64,000 nt of DNA, taken from NCBI RefSeq assembly GCF_003576315.1, contig NZ_QWFZ01000006.1:62001-126000 (forward strand). The letters are read 5' to 3'. Shown in pieces: positions 37,357 to 45,452 of the stretch. The stretch is from Henriciella mobilis. GTDB lineage: Bacteria; Pseudomonadota; Alphaproteobacteria; Caulobacterales; Hyphomonadaceae. The stretch's first letter is position 1, and the number at the start of each line of letters is the position of its first letter. The notes under the pieces were generated by a model. It did no database searches. It was not told where the DNA came from and saw nothing but the letters and a program-made list of their open reading frames with translations. Both the position numbers and the translations under genes were made by a program.

Positions 37357-37965
37357 ATGGCCCATCAACTTCATATCCGCTCGACCGACGGGTCTCCCGT
37401 CCTGATCCGCCCGATGGAACGTGGCGACGAAGCCGCGCTGCGCGAAACGGTGGCCAAACTTTCCACCCGGTCGCGCTATCTTCGCTTTTTCTCCAGCCTC
37501 TCGCCTGTGCCGGACCCCGTGATCCGCAGGCTGGTCGATGTCGATGGCGAGCGCCACATGGCGTGGGTGGCCATCGACGAGTCGCAGGCGGACCAACCCA
37601 TCATCGGCGCAGTCCATGCGATCCGCGACGATGCCGGTGCAGCGACAGGTGAGTTCGCGATCGGCCTGCTCGATGACTGGCACAGCCAGGGCCTTGCTCG
37701 CCTGCTGATCGCGGTGCTTTGCGCGCAGGCCTCCATGCGTGGGATGACCGCGATGACGGCGGACGTGCTCTGGGAGAACAAGGCCGGCCGGGCCCTGATG
37801 AAGGCGATCGGTGCACGCTCCACCGGATCCGACGCGACGGTTGTCGAATACCGGTTCGAGGTCGCGGACACGCTGGCTACCCTGCGCGGCGGCATGCGCG
37901 GAGCGGCCATGCAAACCGTCTTCGACGCCATCGAGACCGGCAGCCTGACCTCCGACGCGGCCTGA
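37357..37965 (+). CDS. GNAT-family N-acetyltransferase
   Basis: The protein has about 202 residues from the ATG at 37357, which follows AGG by eight bases; a GTG three codons upstream is the alternative. The acetyl-CoA domain shows GEFAIGLLDDWHSQGLARLL (motif A variant, Q-x-x-G-x-A) and ADVLWENKAGRALMKAIGA (motif B). The start IRPMERGDEAALRETVAKLS is the usual N-terminal helix. The long N-terminal block resembles the C-terminal domain of protein acetyltransferases such as Pat. Substrate unknown. Confidence 0.85.
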   Translation: MAHQLHIRSTDGSPVLIRPMERGDEAALRETVAKLSTRSRYLRFFSSLSPVPDPVIRRLVDVDGERHMAWVAIDESQADQPIIGAVHAIRDDAGAATGEFAIGLLDDWHSQGLARLLIAVLCAQASMRGMTAMTADVLWENKAGRALMKAIGARSTGSDATVVEYRFEVADTLATLRGGMRGAAMQTVFDAIETGSLTSDAA

Positions 37966-37969
37966 TCCG

Positions 37970-38503
37970 TCAGGGTGTAACCGCGCCGCCGGCGGGCCAG
38001 TCCGTATCGCCGATGCGGGTCAGCTCCATCCTGAAGGTTTCGACCGGCTCGCCCGTTGCCGGGTGGTAGTGGCCGACTTCCGTCCAGATCCCGTCCTCCA
38101 GCGTTGCGGTGTAGACGATGCGGGCCTCCGGCCCGGCAGGGATCGTCCAGACAAATCCTGTTTCCGTTGCCTCCAGGGCGAAGGTGCCGGTCCGCCCGTC
38201 CGTGTAGCTGCGCATCTCGCATGGGGCGTCCGGCGCGTCGCAGGAGACGACCGCGAAGGCGTTGAAAGCCAAGGCGCCGCCTGCTTCGTATCCGCGCCCT
38301 TCGATGACGGCGACATCGCCGCCTAGCATCGGGCCGACGCGTTCGGTCTGGGTCAGTTCGAAGGGCTGCCGGTTTGCGTCGATGCCGACAGCCGTTCCTT
38401 TCCAGGTGCCATAGAAGGGCTCCAGTGGGTGGGCCTTGTCCTCGGCATTGGCGCCCAGCGTGGCGGCGGTGGCAACCAGCAGGGCCAGTGACATCCGGAT
38501 CAT
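37970..38503 (-). CDS. Exported lipocalin-like protein of unknown function
   Basis: The ATG at 38503 follows GGAG, giving 177 residues with a signal peptide (MIRMSLALLVATAATLGANA). The mature part starts PLEPFYGTWKGTAVGIDANR and alternates beta strands, as in DUF1579/heme-binding-like beta barrels. An inverted repeat at 38524-38542 lies 21 bp upstream of the start. No function is known to me. Confidence 0.65.
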   Translation of the reverse strand: MIRMSLALLVATAATLGANAEDKAHPLEPFYGTWKGTAVGIDANRQPFELTQTERVGPMLGGDVAVIEGRGYEAGGALAFNAFAVVSCDAPDAPCEMRSYTDGRTGTFALEATETGFVWTIPAGPEARIVYTATLEDGIWTEVGHYHPATGEPVETFRMELTRIGDTDWPAGGAVTP

Positions 38504-38523
38504 GATTTTTCTCCGCTTCAAAT

Positions 38524-38542
38524 AACTTTGCAAAACAAAGTT
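38524..38542. promoter_or_regulatory. AACTTTG/CAAAGTT inverted repeat (operator)
   Basis: AACTTTG (38524-38530), spacer CAAAA, CAAAGTT (38536-38542) has perfect 7-bp arms and is AT-rich in a GC-rich window. It lies between the divergent exported-protein gene and MFS gene, closer to the first. No regulator gene is adjacent; the cognate factor is unknown. Confidence 0.5.
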
Positions 38543-38678
38543 TACTTTTGGCCTGCTTTTGTCAAGCGATATCGTGGCCGTGCCCGCCTGCGAGGGTGCG
38601 CTCCAGCGCAGGCAGCATCCCCCTTCCGCATGGGCATGCTTTCCCGCGCCCGGGGGAAGCGCCTATCCTTGTACCTGC

Positions 38679-39902
38679 ATGACGGACACCCCTGATACCG
38701 CAACGACCGAACGCCGCCTTTCATCGACAGAGGTGCTGCTGCTGACGTTTGCTGCGGCGGTCGTCACGGCGAATGCCTATTACATCCACCCGATCATTTC
38801 CGAGGTCGCGCGCGGCTTTGATGTCGACAAGGGGCTGATCGGGATCGTGCCGGGGGCCAACCAGATTGCGTTGGCGCTCGGTGTGTTCCTTCTGCTGCCG
38901 CTGGGCGACCGGATATCCAATCGAAAGCTCGTGACGTTCACGGTTGCCGGCCAGTTCCTGTCCATGGTCGGCATGGCCTTCGCGCAGGATTTCCGCCTGT
39001 TTACCCTCGCCGCGACCGTGCTCGGCTTTTTCACGATCGCGCCATACCTGCTGCCGGCCTATGCGTCGAAACGGGTCGATCCGGTCCGCCTTGGCCAGGT
39101 CACGGCGACGCTGACGACTGGCGTCATCGGCGGCATCCTTGTCGCGCGCGCGGGCGCCGGCGTGGTGGCCGAGCATTTCGGCTGGCGCACGGTCTACTAC
39201 ATCGCCTCAGGCTTCATGCTGGCCGTGTCGATCGCGCTGCCAATGATCATGGACGAACGCGAGGCCGACACAGGCGAAGCCGCTGGCCAGAGCTATCCCC
39301 GCCTGCTCTTTTCGATGTTCGGCCTCATCCGGCGTCATCCTGAAATTCTCCTGAGCGGTACGATCCAGGGGCTTGGCTTCGGGACGTTTCTCGCGGTCTG
39401 GATGGGGATCGGCCTGCACCTGCCGGACATGGGATACGGCGTCGATGTGGTCGGCTACCTGGCGGGTTTTGCCATCTTCAACCTGTTCACCACGCCGCGT
39501 TTCGGGCGTTGGGCCGACAATGTCGGACCGCGCCGGGCGCGTCTTGTCGTAGCCGCCCTGAATTTCGCGGGCGTCCTGCTGCTCTGGCCATTTGGCTACA
39601 ATCTCTGGCTGCTGATCGTGCCGACCATGCTGATGACGCTGGTCGGACCGGTCGTCGACATCACCAACCGGATGACGTTCCTGTCGCTCGAGCCGCAGAT
39701 CCGTACACGGCTGATGACGGTCTATATCGTCATGATGTTCATAGGCGGTGGCATGTCGAGTTCGGCCGGTACGGCGGTCTATGCCTGGGCGGGCTGGATG
39801 GGAACCGCGGCGCTGGCCACAGCCATGTCGGGCGCGCTGCTTGCCCTGAGCGCGATCAGCCTTTTCCAGCGCGGGCGTGCCGGCCAGGACACCGGCGCCT
39901 GA
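38679..39902 (+). CDS. MFS transporter
   Basis: From the ATG at 38679 the protein has 407 residues and twelve predicted membrane helices. The frame is open upstream to 38559, but that segment is hydrophilic, Cys/Pro-rich and lacks family features. The first loop motif is GDRISNRKLVTF (MFS motif A variant). No ribosome site precedes the ATG; TATCCT at 38664-38669 could be a -10 giving a nearly leaderless mRNA. The product resembles drug:proton or sugar-efflux type permeases. Substrate unknown. Confidence 0.85.
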   Translation: MTDTPDTATTERRLSSTEVLLLTFAAAVVTANAYYIHPIISEVARGFDVDKGLIGIVPGANQIALALGVFLLLPLGDRISNRKLVTFTVAGQFLSMVGMAFAQDFRLFTLAATVLGFFTIAPYLLPAYASKRVDPVRLGQVTATLTTGVIGGILVARAGAGVVAEHFGWRTVYYIASGFMLAVSIALPMIMDEREADTGEAAGQSYPRLLFSMFGLIRRHPEILLSGTIQGLGFGTFLAVWMGIGLHLPDMGYGVDVVGYLAGFAIFNLFTTPRFGRWADNVGPRRARLVVAALNFAGVLLLWPFGYNLWLLIVPTMLMTLVGPVVDITNRMTFLSLEPQIRTRLMTVYIVMMFIGGGMSSSAGTAVYAWAGWMGTAALATAMSGALLALSAISLFQRGRAGQDTGA

Positions 39903-39989
39903 GAAACTCGCGTGATGGGGCGGCCATGCGTTGACCGATTCGGTCGACTCGCTAACCATAAAGCCGGGTATCAACAGGGGACGCAAAAG

Positions 39990-41102
39990 ATGATGGCATC
40001 CTTGCGCATTTTGTCCGCCACGCTGGCGGCTGGTTTATTCCTGCCAGGCCTTGCCCTGGCGCAATCGACAAAGGTCTGCACAGCGGGCGATTGTTCCAAT
40101 GGAAGAGGCACCGCCGAGTACCGTAAGGATGGCGAGCTGGTCGTCACCTACACCGGTGACTTTCAGGCCGGCCTGCCCACGGGCCAGGGCTCCTATGTCG
40201 AGGCCGACGGCGCCAAGTTCACAGGTCAGGTCGAAGCGGGGTCCCCCATCAAGGGTACGATGACCTATCCCGATGGCGACAGCTATACCGGCGCGTTCAA
40301 GGACGGGAAGTATGATGGTCAGGGCACCTATATTTTCGGCGCGGGCGAGTATGAAGGCGATACGCTGGTCGGGACCTATGCCGACGACAAGCCAGTCAAG
40401 GGCACCTACACCTGGGCATCCGGGCAGACCTACACTGGCGACTGGGATGGCTGGGTCCGCTCCGGCAAGGGGCGGATCGTCTACACCAGCGGCAACAGTT
40501 ACAATGGCGACTGGTTGAATGGCGAACGCCATGGCGAAGGCACCTACACCTGGACCAATGGCATGACCTTCACGGGTACTTGGGTAGAAGACGCGCGCAC
40601 TTACGGCACAGAGACCTATACCGATGGCGACGTCTATGTCGGCGATTACGCCAATGACAAGCGCCACGGACAAGGCACGATGACCTATGCCGACAATGAT
40701 GTGTACACCGGCAGCTGGCAGGCTGGCGAGAAGCATGGAAAGGGGCGCTATACCTGGGGCTCAGGCGACTATGCTGGCGATGTCTATGAAGGTGACTACA
40801 TTCTCGGCAAGCGGACCGGGCAGGGCACCTACACCTGGACGGCCGGTATGGTCTATACCGGCGCCTGGGTGGACGGGAAGCGCATGGGGCAGGGCGTGAT
40901 GACGTGGCCGTCCGGGCAAAGGTATGAGGGCAACTGGGTCAACAGTCAGCGGGCTGGCCAGGGCACCCAGAAGTATTCTGACGGACGGATCTTTGTCGGC
41001 ACCTGGAGCGATGATGAGCCGGTTTTCGGCACGTTGCAGCTGGTCGGCCAGGATCCGCGTCCCGTTCGTGTTGAGGATGAAAATTTCGTCTGGGCCGACT
41101 AG
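39990..41102 (+). CDS. Secreted MORN-repeat protein
   Basis: The ATG at 39990 follows AGGGGACGC, giving 370 residues: a signal peptide (MMASLRILSATLAAGLFLPG, cleavage near ALAQS) then about 14 MORN repeats of roughly 23 residues. Examples are YTGDFQAGLPTGQGSYVEAD, YNGDWLNGERHGEGTYTWTN and YVGDYANDKRHGQGTMTYAD. Repeats 3-6 drift from consensus. MORN arrays form an elongated beta-sheet ribbon that binds proteins or lipids. In this case it should act in the periplasm or at the outer membrane; the partner is unknown. Confidence 0.88.
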   Translation: MMASLRILSATLAAGLFLPGLALAQSTKVCTAGDCSNGRGTAEYRKDGELVVTYTGDFQAGLPTGQGSYVEADGAKFTGQVEAGSPIKGTMTYPDGDSYTGAFKDGKYDGQGTYIFGAGEYEGDTLVGTYADDKPVKGTYTWASGQTYTGDWDGWVRSGKGRIVYTSGNSYNGDWLNGERHGEGTYTWTNGMTFTGTWVEDARTYGTETYTDGDVYVGDYANDKRHGQGTMTYADNDVYTGSWQAGEKHGKGRYTWGSGDYAGDVYEGDYILGKRTGQGTYTWTAGMVYTGAWVDGKRMGQGVMTWPSGQRYEGNWVNSQRAGQGTQKYSDGRIFVGTWSDDEPVFGTLQLVGQDPRPVRVEDENFVWAD

Positions 41103-41293
41103 GCGGAATGCGGCCTCGTCCGGCGCTTGCGTGCCGTCTGGACAGCGCGCCCGCTCAGCCGGCACGGGCATTCTCGCCGATTCATTCAATTCTGGCTTGA
41201 ATCCTGCGTAAGCGTTCCTCGACCGAATTTTGAGGGTGGCTGGTCTCCGGGGGGAGTCGGGCGCCGCCGGCCATGAGGGGGCAGGGGACAATC

Positions 41294-42349
41294 ATGCCAA
41301 TTCCGCTCGACCTGGGCGACGCCTGGGCGCTTGTGCTTCGTTACAAGATGTTTTTCATCACGCTGTCTGTGTTCTTCGGCGCGGCGGTAATTTCACTCAT
41401 CTGGCAGTGGCGGCGCATGGGCAAGTCGCTCAGCCTGCGGGAATTTCTCAAGACTTGTTTCCAGCCGGGCTTTGCCGGTGCGTCGAGCCGGACGGATCTT
41501 GCCATGTATGTCATCGTGAAGCTCACCCATGGCTTCCTCGTGGCCGGAATGATCATCGTGCAGCTCTGGCTCGGCCTGGTGATTGCAGACGGCCTGACAG
41601 CACTGTTTGGCGCGGTCGAGCCAGCCGAGGCGGGTTTCGTCACTATCGTCGTCATGTCGGTCGTGATCTTCCTGTTCGCCGACTTCTCGAACTTCCTGAC
41701 CCACTACATGCAGCACAAGATCCCCGTCCTGTGGGAGCTGCACAAGGTACACCATTCGGCGACCTATCTCTCGCCGCTGACCACCGCGCGCATGCACCCG
41801 CTGGGTGACCTGTTCGACCTGGTCACCGCCGGGGCCTTTACCGCCATTCCGATGGGCGTGGGCGTCTATCTTTTCGGCTTTGACCTGCCAGAACTCTTCC
41901 TGATGCTGGCCAATGCGAACTTCATCGGCACGGTGCTGGTGCTCGACGCGCTGCGCCACAGCCAGTTCCCGGTCAGCTTCGGGGCGGCCGACCGCGTGCT
42001 GATGAGCCCGCACATGCACCAGCTCCACCACAGCATCGACGAGGCCCACTGGGACAAGAATATGGGCAACAAGCTGTCCATCTTCGACTGGATTTTCGGC
42101 ACGGCCTACAAGCCCGCGCAGGGCGAGATTGTCGGCTATGGCATCGGCCGCGGCGACGCCGAGGACGACCTGTTTCACAGCCTGTACGGGGCGTATGTCC
42201 GCCCGGTCTTCGGCATGGCCCGCACCCTGATCGGCCGCCGCCCGGACCTGCCGCCACCCGTGCGGCCAATTTCGCAGGGGGGTCTTTCGGGCGACGCGAA
42301 GGCCGCCGGGCCCGCGGCGGAAGCCGGCCGGGAACTGCAGACCGGATAG
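41294..42349 (+). CDS. Sterol desaturase/fatty-acid hydroxylase-superfamily membrane protein
   Basis: The ATG at 41294 follows AGGGGAC, giving 351 residues with about six membrane segments. The three di-iron histidine boxes are HYMQH, HKVHH and HMHQLHH, and SIDEAHWDKNMGNKLSIFDW is the typical last block. It should hydroxylate or desaturate a lipid (sterol, hopanoid, carotenoid or fatty acid). The GIY-YIG element lies 13 bp beyond its stop. Confidence 0.9.
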   Translation: MPIPLDLGDAWALVLRYKMFFITLSVFFGAAVISLIWQWRRMGKSLSLREFLKTCFQPGFAGASSRTDLAMYVIVKLTHGFLVAGMIIVQLWLGLVIADGLTALFGAVEPAEAGFVTIVVMSVVIFLFADFSNFLTHYMQHKIPVLWELHKVHHSATYLSPLTTARMHPLGDLFDLVTAGAFTAIPMGVGVYLFGFDLPELFLMLANANFIGTVLVLDALRHSQFPVSFGAADRVLMSPHMHQLHHSIDEAHWDKNMGNKLSIFDWIFGTAYKPAQGEIVGYGIGRGDAEDDLFHSLYGAYVRPVFGMARTLIGRRPDLPPPVRPISQGGLSGDAKAAGPAAEAGRELQTG

Positions 42350-42362
42350 GCATGGCCTCGCG

Positions 42363-42399
42363 CGCCCTCGTGGTTCGACTTCGCTCACCATGAGGGCTA
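42363..42399 (-). repeat. Left terminal palindromic repeat of the GIY-YIG element
   Basis: It contains the core TTCGACTTCGCTCA in the opposite orientation to copy A. It ends ten bases before the nuclease ATG, so the hairpin could mask the weak ribosome site. Confidence 0.9.
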
Positions 42400-42408
42400 A
42401 GAGACGGC

Positions 42409-42759
42409 ATGCTCGGGGATGCGTTCGTCTACATTCTGAAATGCGCTGACGGGAAATATTATGTCGGCCGCTATCGGGGCAGGGACCTCGCGACGCGGAT
42501 TGGCGAGCATCAGTCGGGCCTGCGAAAGGATGCATGGACCTATCGGCGGCGCCCCGTTGAACTGGTCTGGTCGACGCAGTTCTACAGGATGGACGAAGCG
42601 GCCGCCTTCGAACAGCAGATCAAGAAATGGTCCCGCGCCAAGAAGGAGGCCCTGATCCGAGGTGATGTCGCGGCGCTGAAGCAGCTGTCGCTTTCGAAAT
42701 CCGCTCCCGCCGATCCATCCAAAGCCTGGTTCCCGAGAGGAAAATCGCACAGCGACTAG
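42409..42759 (+). CDS. Single-domain GIY-YIG endonuclease
   Basis: The 116-residue protein is one GIY-YIG catalytic domain. V7-Y-I and Y18-V-G20 stand for GIY and YIG, R30 and H34 follow in LATRIGEHQSG, and the metal-binding Glu is E68 in AAFEQQIKKWSRAKKEALI. It has no UvrC or homing-endonuclease DNA-binding extension beyond a short basic tail. The family nicks or cuts DNA. It is flanked on both sides by identical palindromes that form part of its 5' leader and its stop codon, which suggests they are its substrate or its means of spread. That role is inferred. Confidence 0.85.
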   Translation: MLGDAFVYILKCADGKYYVGRYRGRDLATRIGEHQSGLRKDAWTYRRRPVELVWSTQFYRMDEAAAFEQQIKKWSRAKKEALIRGDVAALKQLSLSKSAPADPSKAWFPRGKSHSD

Positions 42760-42793
42760 CCCTCATGGTGAGCGAAGTCGAACCACGAGGGCG
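42757..42793 (+). repeat. Right terminal palindromic repeat of the GIY-YIG element
   Basis: It carries the core TGAGCGAAGTCGAA and begins with the TAG stop codon of the nuclease gene. It matches solo copy A at 27941 over the inner 30 bp. Confidence 0.9.
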
Positions 42794-42815
42794 GGTTGAG
42801 TATCGCCGGCAGATG

Positions 42816-42849
42816 GCCCTCGCCCTTCGCCTTCGCTCAGGGTGAGGGC
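42816..42849 (-). repeat. Palindromic repeat, diverged copy D
   Basis: Arms GCCCTCGCCCT and AGGGTGAGGGC (one mismatch) enclose TCGCCTTCGCTC. Compared with the element ends, the stem has changed on both sides so that pairing is kept. Confidence 0.8.
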
Positions 42850-42883
42850 TATGGGGGGCGAGGCTGCAACCGATCCACACGAT

Positions 42884-42921
42884 GCCCCTTCTTCCTGAGC
42901 GAAGTCGAAGGATGAGAGGGC
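42884..42921 (+). repeat. Palindromic repeat, diverged copy E
   Basis: The core TGAGCGAAGTCGAA is intact, with imperfect arms GCCCCTTCTTCC and GGATGAGAGGGC. It is inverted relative to copy D, repeating the pairwise arrangement seen at 27941-28026. Confidence 0.7.
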
Positions 42922-42943
42922 AAACGGGCCGAAGATGTGCCTT

Positions 42944-45277
42944 CTAAACCCCCGTAACAAAGGTCGAGATGACTTTCTTCAGGCCGGCCTTCTCGAAGTT
43001 GACCTGCAGCTTTGTCCCGTCCGCCGCCAGCACCTGGCCGTAGCCGAATTTCTCGTGGTGGACGCGCTGGCCGACCTTGAAGCCTGACTTGCCCGATGAG
43101 GTTGCGAGCAGCTCGGCCTTGCCGTCGATGATGGGGGCGGACTTGCCGGCGGATTTCGCGTTTTCCTTCAGGCGCCGCCAGCCGGGCGAGTTGTAGGAGC
43201 TGCGCTCGCCAAGGTCCTCGATCGTGCCCTGGAAGCCGGTCTCGCCGCCGGGCATGGTGGAATAGCCGGTCTCGCTGACCGCCTCGACATGGTCATGCGG
43301 CAGCTCGTCGACGAAGCGCGACGGCAGCACTGACTGCCAGCGCCCGAAGATCATCCGGTTGGCGACGAAGCTGATCGAACATTTCTCCCGCGCGCGGGTA
43401 ATGCCGACATAGGCAAGGCGGCGCTCCTCCTCGAGGCCCTTCATCCCGCTCTCGTCGAGCGAGCGGCGGGATGGGAAGACTTCCTCCTCCCAGCCGGGCA
43501 GGAAGACCATCGGCCATTCGAGCCCCTTGGCCGCGTGCAGCGTCAGGATCTGCACCTCATTGCCCGAGCTCTGCCCGCCGACATCCATGACAAGCTCCAC
43601 ATGTTCGAGGAAGCCGGCGAGGCTGTCGAACTGGCCGAGCGCGTGGATGAATTCCTTGAGGTTGTCGAGACGGGTCTGCGATTGCGGGCTGCGGTCCTTC
43701 TGCAGCATGTCAGTATAGCCGGACTCATCCAGGATGACCTGCGCCAGCTCATGATGCGGCATGCCGTTATTGAGCCGGTCGCGCCACATGTTGATCTGGT
43801 CGATGAAGGTCGTGAGGCCGCGCTTGGCCGGGCCCTTGATCTCGTCGGTCTGCAGCACCATCGGCGTCAGCGTGAAGAGCGAGCGGCCATCCTCGCGCGC
43901 GAACATTTGCAGCTTCTGGATGGAGGAAGCGCCCACCCCGCGCTTGGGCTGGTTCACCACCCGCTCGAAGGCGAGGTCATCGTCAGGCGAGCGGATGAGG
44001 CGCAGATAGGCGAGCGCATCGCGGATCTCGGCGCGTTCGAAGAAGCGCGGGCCGCCGATCACGCGGTACGGGATGCCCAGCATGATGAGGCGTTCCTCGA
44101 AGAGGCGCATCTGCCAGGAGGCCCGCACCAGGATGGCGCAGTCCTCATATGCGCCGCCCTTGCCGACATAGGATTCGATATCGTCGCAGATGAGGCGCGC
44201 TTCGGCCTCGCCGTCCCAGAGGCCGCGCACTTTCACCCGGTCGGCATCCGGATCGCTGCCCGTTTCCTCGCCAACGTAAAGCGTCTTGCCGAGCCGGCCC
44301 TTGTTCTGCGCGATGACCGATGAGGCGGCGGCGAGGATGTGCGCGGTGGAGCGGTAATTGCGCTCCAGCCGGATGACCTTGGCGCCCGGAAAATCCTTCT
44401 CGAAGCGCAGGATGTTGTCCACCTCTGCCCCGCGCCAGCCATAGATCGACTGGTCGTCATCGCCGACGCAGCAGATATTGCCGGTGCCGCGCGCCAGGAG
44501 GCGCAGCCAGAGATACTGGGCGACGTTCGTGTCCTGATACTCGTCGACGAGGATATATTTGAACTTGGCGTGATAGTCGGCCAGCAGGTCCGGGTTTTCC
44601 TGGAAGATGGTGATGTTGTGGATCAAGAGGTCCCCGAAGTCGCAGGCGTTCAGAACCTTCAGGCGCGACTGGTAAATCTCATAGAGCTTGATCGCCTTGC
44701 CGTCGGCGAAGTTCCACGCCTCGTCCTGCGGCACCTTGCCGGGCGTCAGCGCGCGGTTCTTCCAGCCATCGATGAGATTGGCGAGGTGGCGCGGCGTCCA
44801 GCGCTTGGTGTCGATGCCTTCAGCCTCGATCACCTGCTTGCAGAGGCGGATGGCATCGTCGCTGTCGAGGATGGTGAAGGTGGATTTCAGGCCGGCCAGC
44901 TCGGCATGGCGGCGCAGGATCTGCGCGCTGATCGAGTGGAAGGTGCCAAGCCAGCGCAGCCCCTCGCCCGCATCGCCGATCAGCTGCAGCGCGCGTTCGC
45001 GCATCTCGCGCGCGGCCTTGTTGGTGAAGGTGACGGTCAGGGTCTGGCTCGGCCAGGCGAGTTTCGTTGCGATGATATGGGCTAGCCGCGTCGTCAGAAC
45101 GCGCGTCTTGCCCGTCCCGGCGCCAGCCAGCACGAGCAGCGGGCCATCGGTCGTCTCGACCGCTTCGCGCTGTTCGGGGTTGAGGCCGTCCAGATAGGCC
45201 GCATTGGTATCAGGCACCGGCGCGCGGGCAGCGGCCATTTCCGAGATGGACGGGCGGCGATTCGCAGAAGAACTCAT
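42944..45277 (-). CDS. uvrD: UvrD/PcrA superfamily 1 DNA helicase
   Basis: The ATG at 45277 gives 777 residues; the frame is open to 45613, but that extension looks non-coding. Walker A is GAGTGKT (51-58). Motif II is VDEYQDTN, motif III is GDDDQSIYGWRGA, motif V is LTLHAAKGLEWPMVFLPG and motif VI is LAYVGITRAREK. The C-terminus has the Tudor-like KVGQRVHHEKFGYGQVL domain that binds RNA polymerase in PcrA. It unwinds DNA 3'-5' in nucleotide-excision and mismatch repair. Confidence 0.95.
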   Translation of the reverse strand: MSSSANRRPSISEMAAARAPVPDTNAAYLDGLNPEQREAVETTDGPLLVLAGAGTGKTRVLTTRLAHIIATKLAWPSQTLTVTFTNKAAREMRERALQLIGDAGEGLRWLGTFHSISAQILRRHAELAGLKSTFTILDSDDAIRLCKQVIEAEGIDTKRWTPRHLANLIDGWKNRALTPGKVPQDEAWNFADGKAIKLYEIYQSRLKVLNACDFGDLLIHNITIFQENPDLLADYHAKFKYILVDEYQDTNVAQYLWLRLLARGTGNICCVGDDDQSIYGWRGAEVDNILRFEKDFPGAKVIRLERNYRSTAHILAAASSVIAQNKGRLGKTLYVGEETGSDPDADRVKVRGLWDGEAEARLICDDIESYVGKGGAYEDCAILVRASWQMRLFEERLIMLGIPYRVIGGPRFFERAEIRDALAYLRLIRSPDDDLAFERVVNQPKRGVGASSIQKLQMFAREDGRSLFTLTPMVLQTDEIKGPAKRGLTTFIDQINMWRDRLNNGMPHHELAQVILDESGYTDMLQKDRSPQSQTRLDNLKEFIHALGQFDSLAGFLEHVELVMDVGGQSSGNEVQILTLHAAKGLEWPMVFLPGWEEEVFPSRRSLDESGMKGLEEERRLAYVGITRAREKCSISFVANRMIFGRWQSVLPSRFVDELPHDHVEAVSETGYSTMPGGETGFQGTIEDLGERSSYNSPGWRRLKENAKSAGKSAPIIDGKAELLATSSGKSGFKVGQRVHHEKFGYGQVLAADGTKLQVNFEKAGLKKVISTFVTGV

Positions 45278-45294
45278 GGCGAACATATAGCAGG

Positions 45295-45321
45295 AGTCTG
45301 CCGCCTTGGCAGGGGCAGACT
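45295..45321. promoter_or_regulatory. Inverted repeat in the uvrD upstream region
   Basis: AGTCTGCC (45295-45302) and GGCAGACT (45314-45321) are perfect 8-bp arms with an 11-bp spacer, 18 bp before the uvrD ATG. It is not the alphaproteobacterial LexA box (GTTC-N7-GTTC). It could be an operator or a leader hairpin. Confidence 0.35.
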
Positions 45322-45452
45322 GCGCACGGCGGTTGCTTCTTTCCGGGCGGCCTGCAGCGGATCTTGTCGCAAATTCACCCCCGGGTTTAACCGGATTACA
45401 GGAATGATCGGCGATAAGGGCATGGATCTGAAAGCCAGCCGGAGACGCCGTC

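Larger units (their letters stand above)
42363..42793 (+). mobile_element. Minimal GIY-YIG element bounded by perfect 37-bp inverted repeats
   Basis: Bases 42363-42399 are the exact reverse complement of 42757-42793 (37/37). Each end is itself an imperfect hairpin with arms GCCCTCGTGGT/ACCATGAGGGC and a 12-nt loop. The single gene inside is the GIY-YIG endonuclease (42409-42759). Its start lies nine bases inside the left repeat and its TAG stop lies within the right repeat. No target-site duplication is evident at the edges. Two further diverged copies lie immediately outside to the right. Confidence 0.7.

Noticed and set aside
42363-42793. CRISPR array or IS element as explanation of the repeats
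   Set aside because: Repeats are inverted hairpins without regular spacers, the only gene is a nuclease, and no transposase or target duplication is seen.
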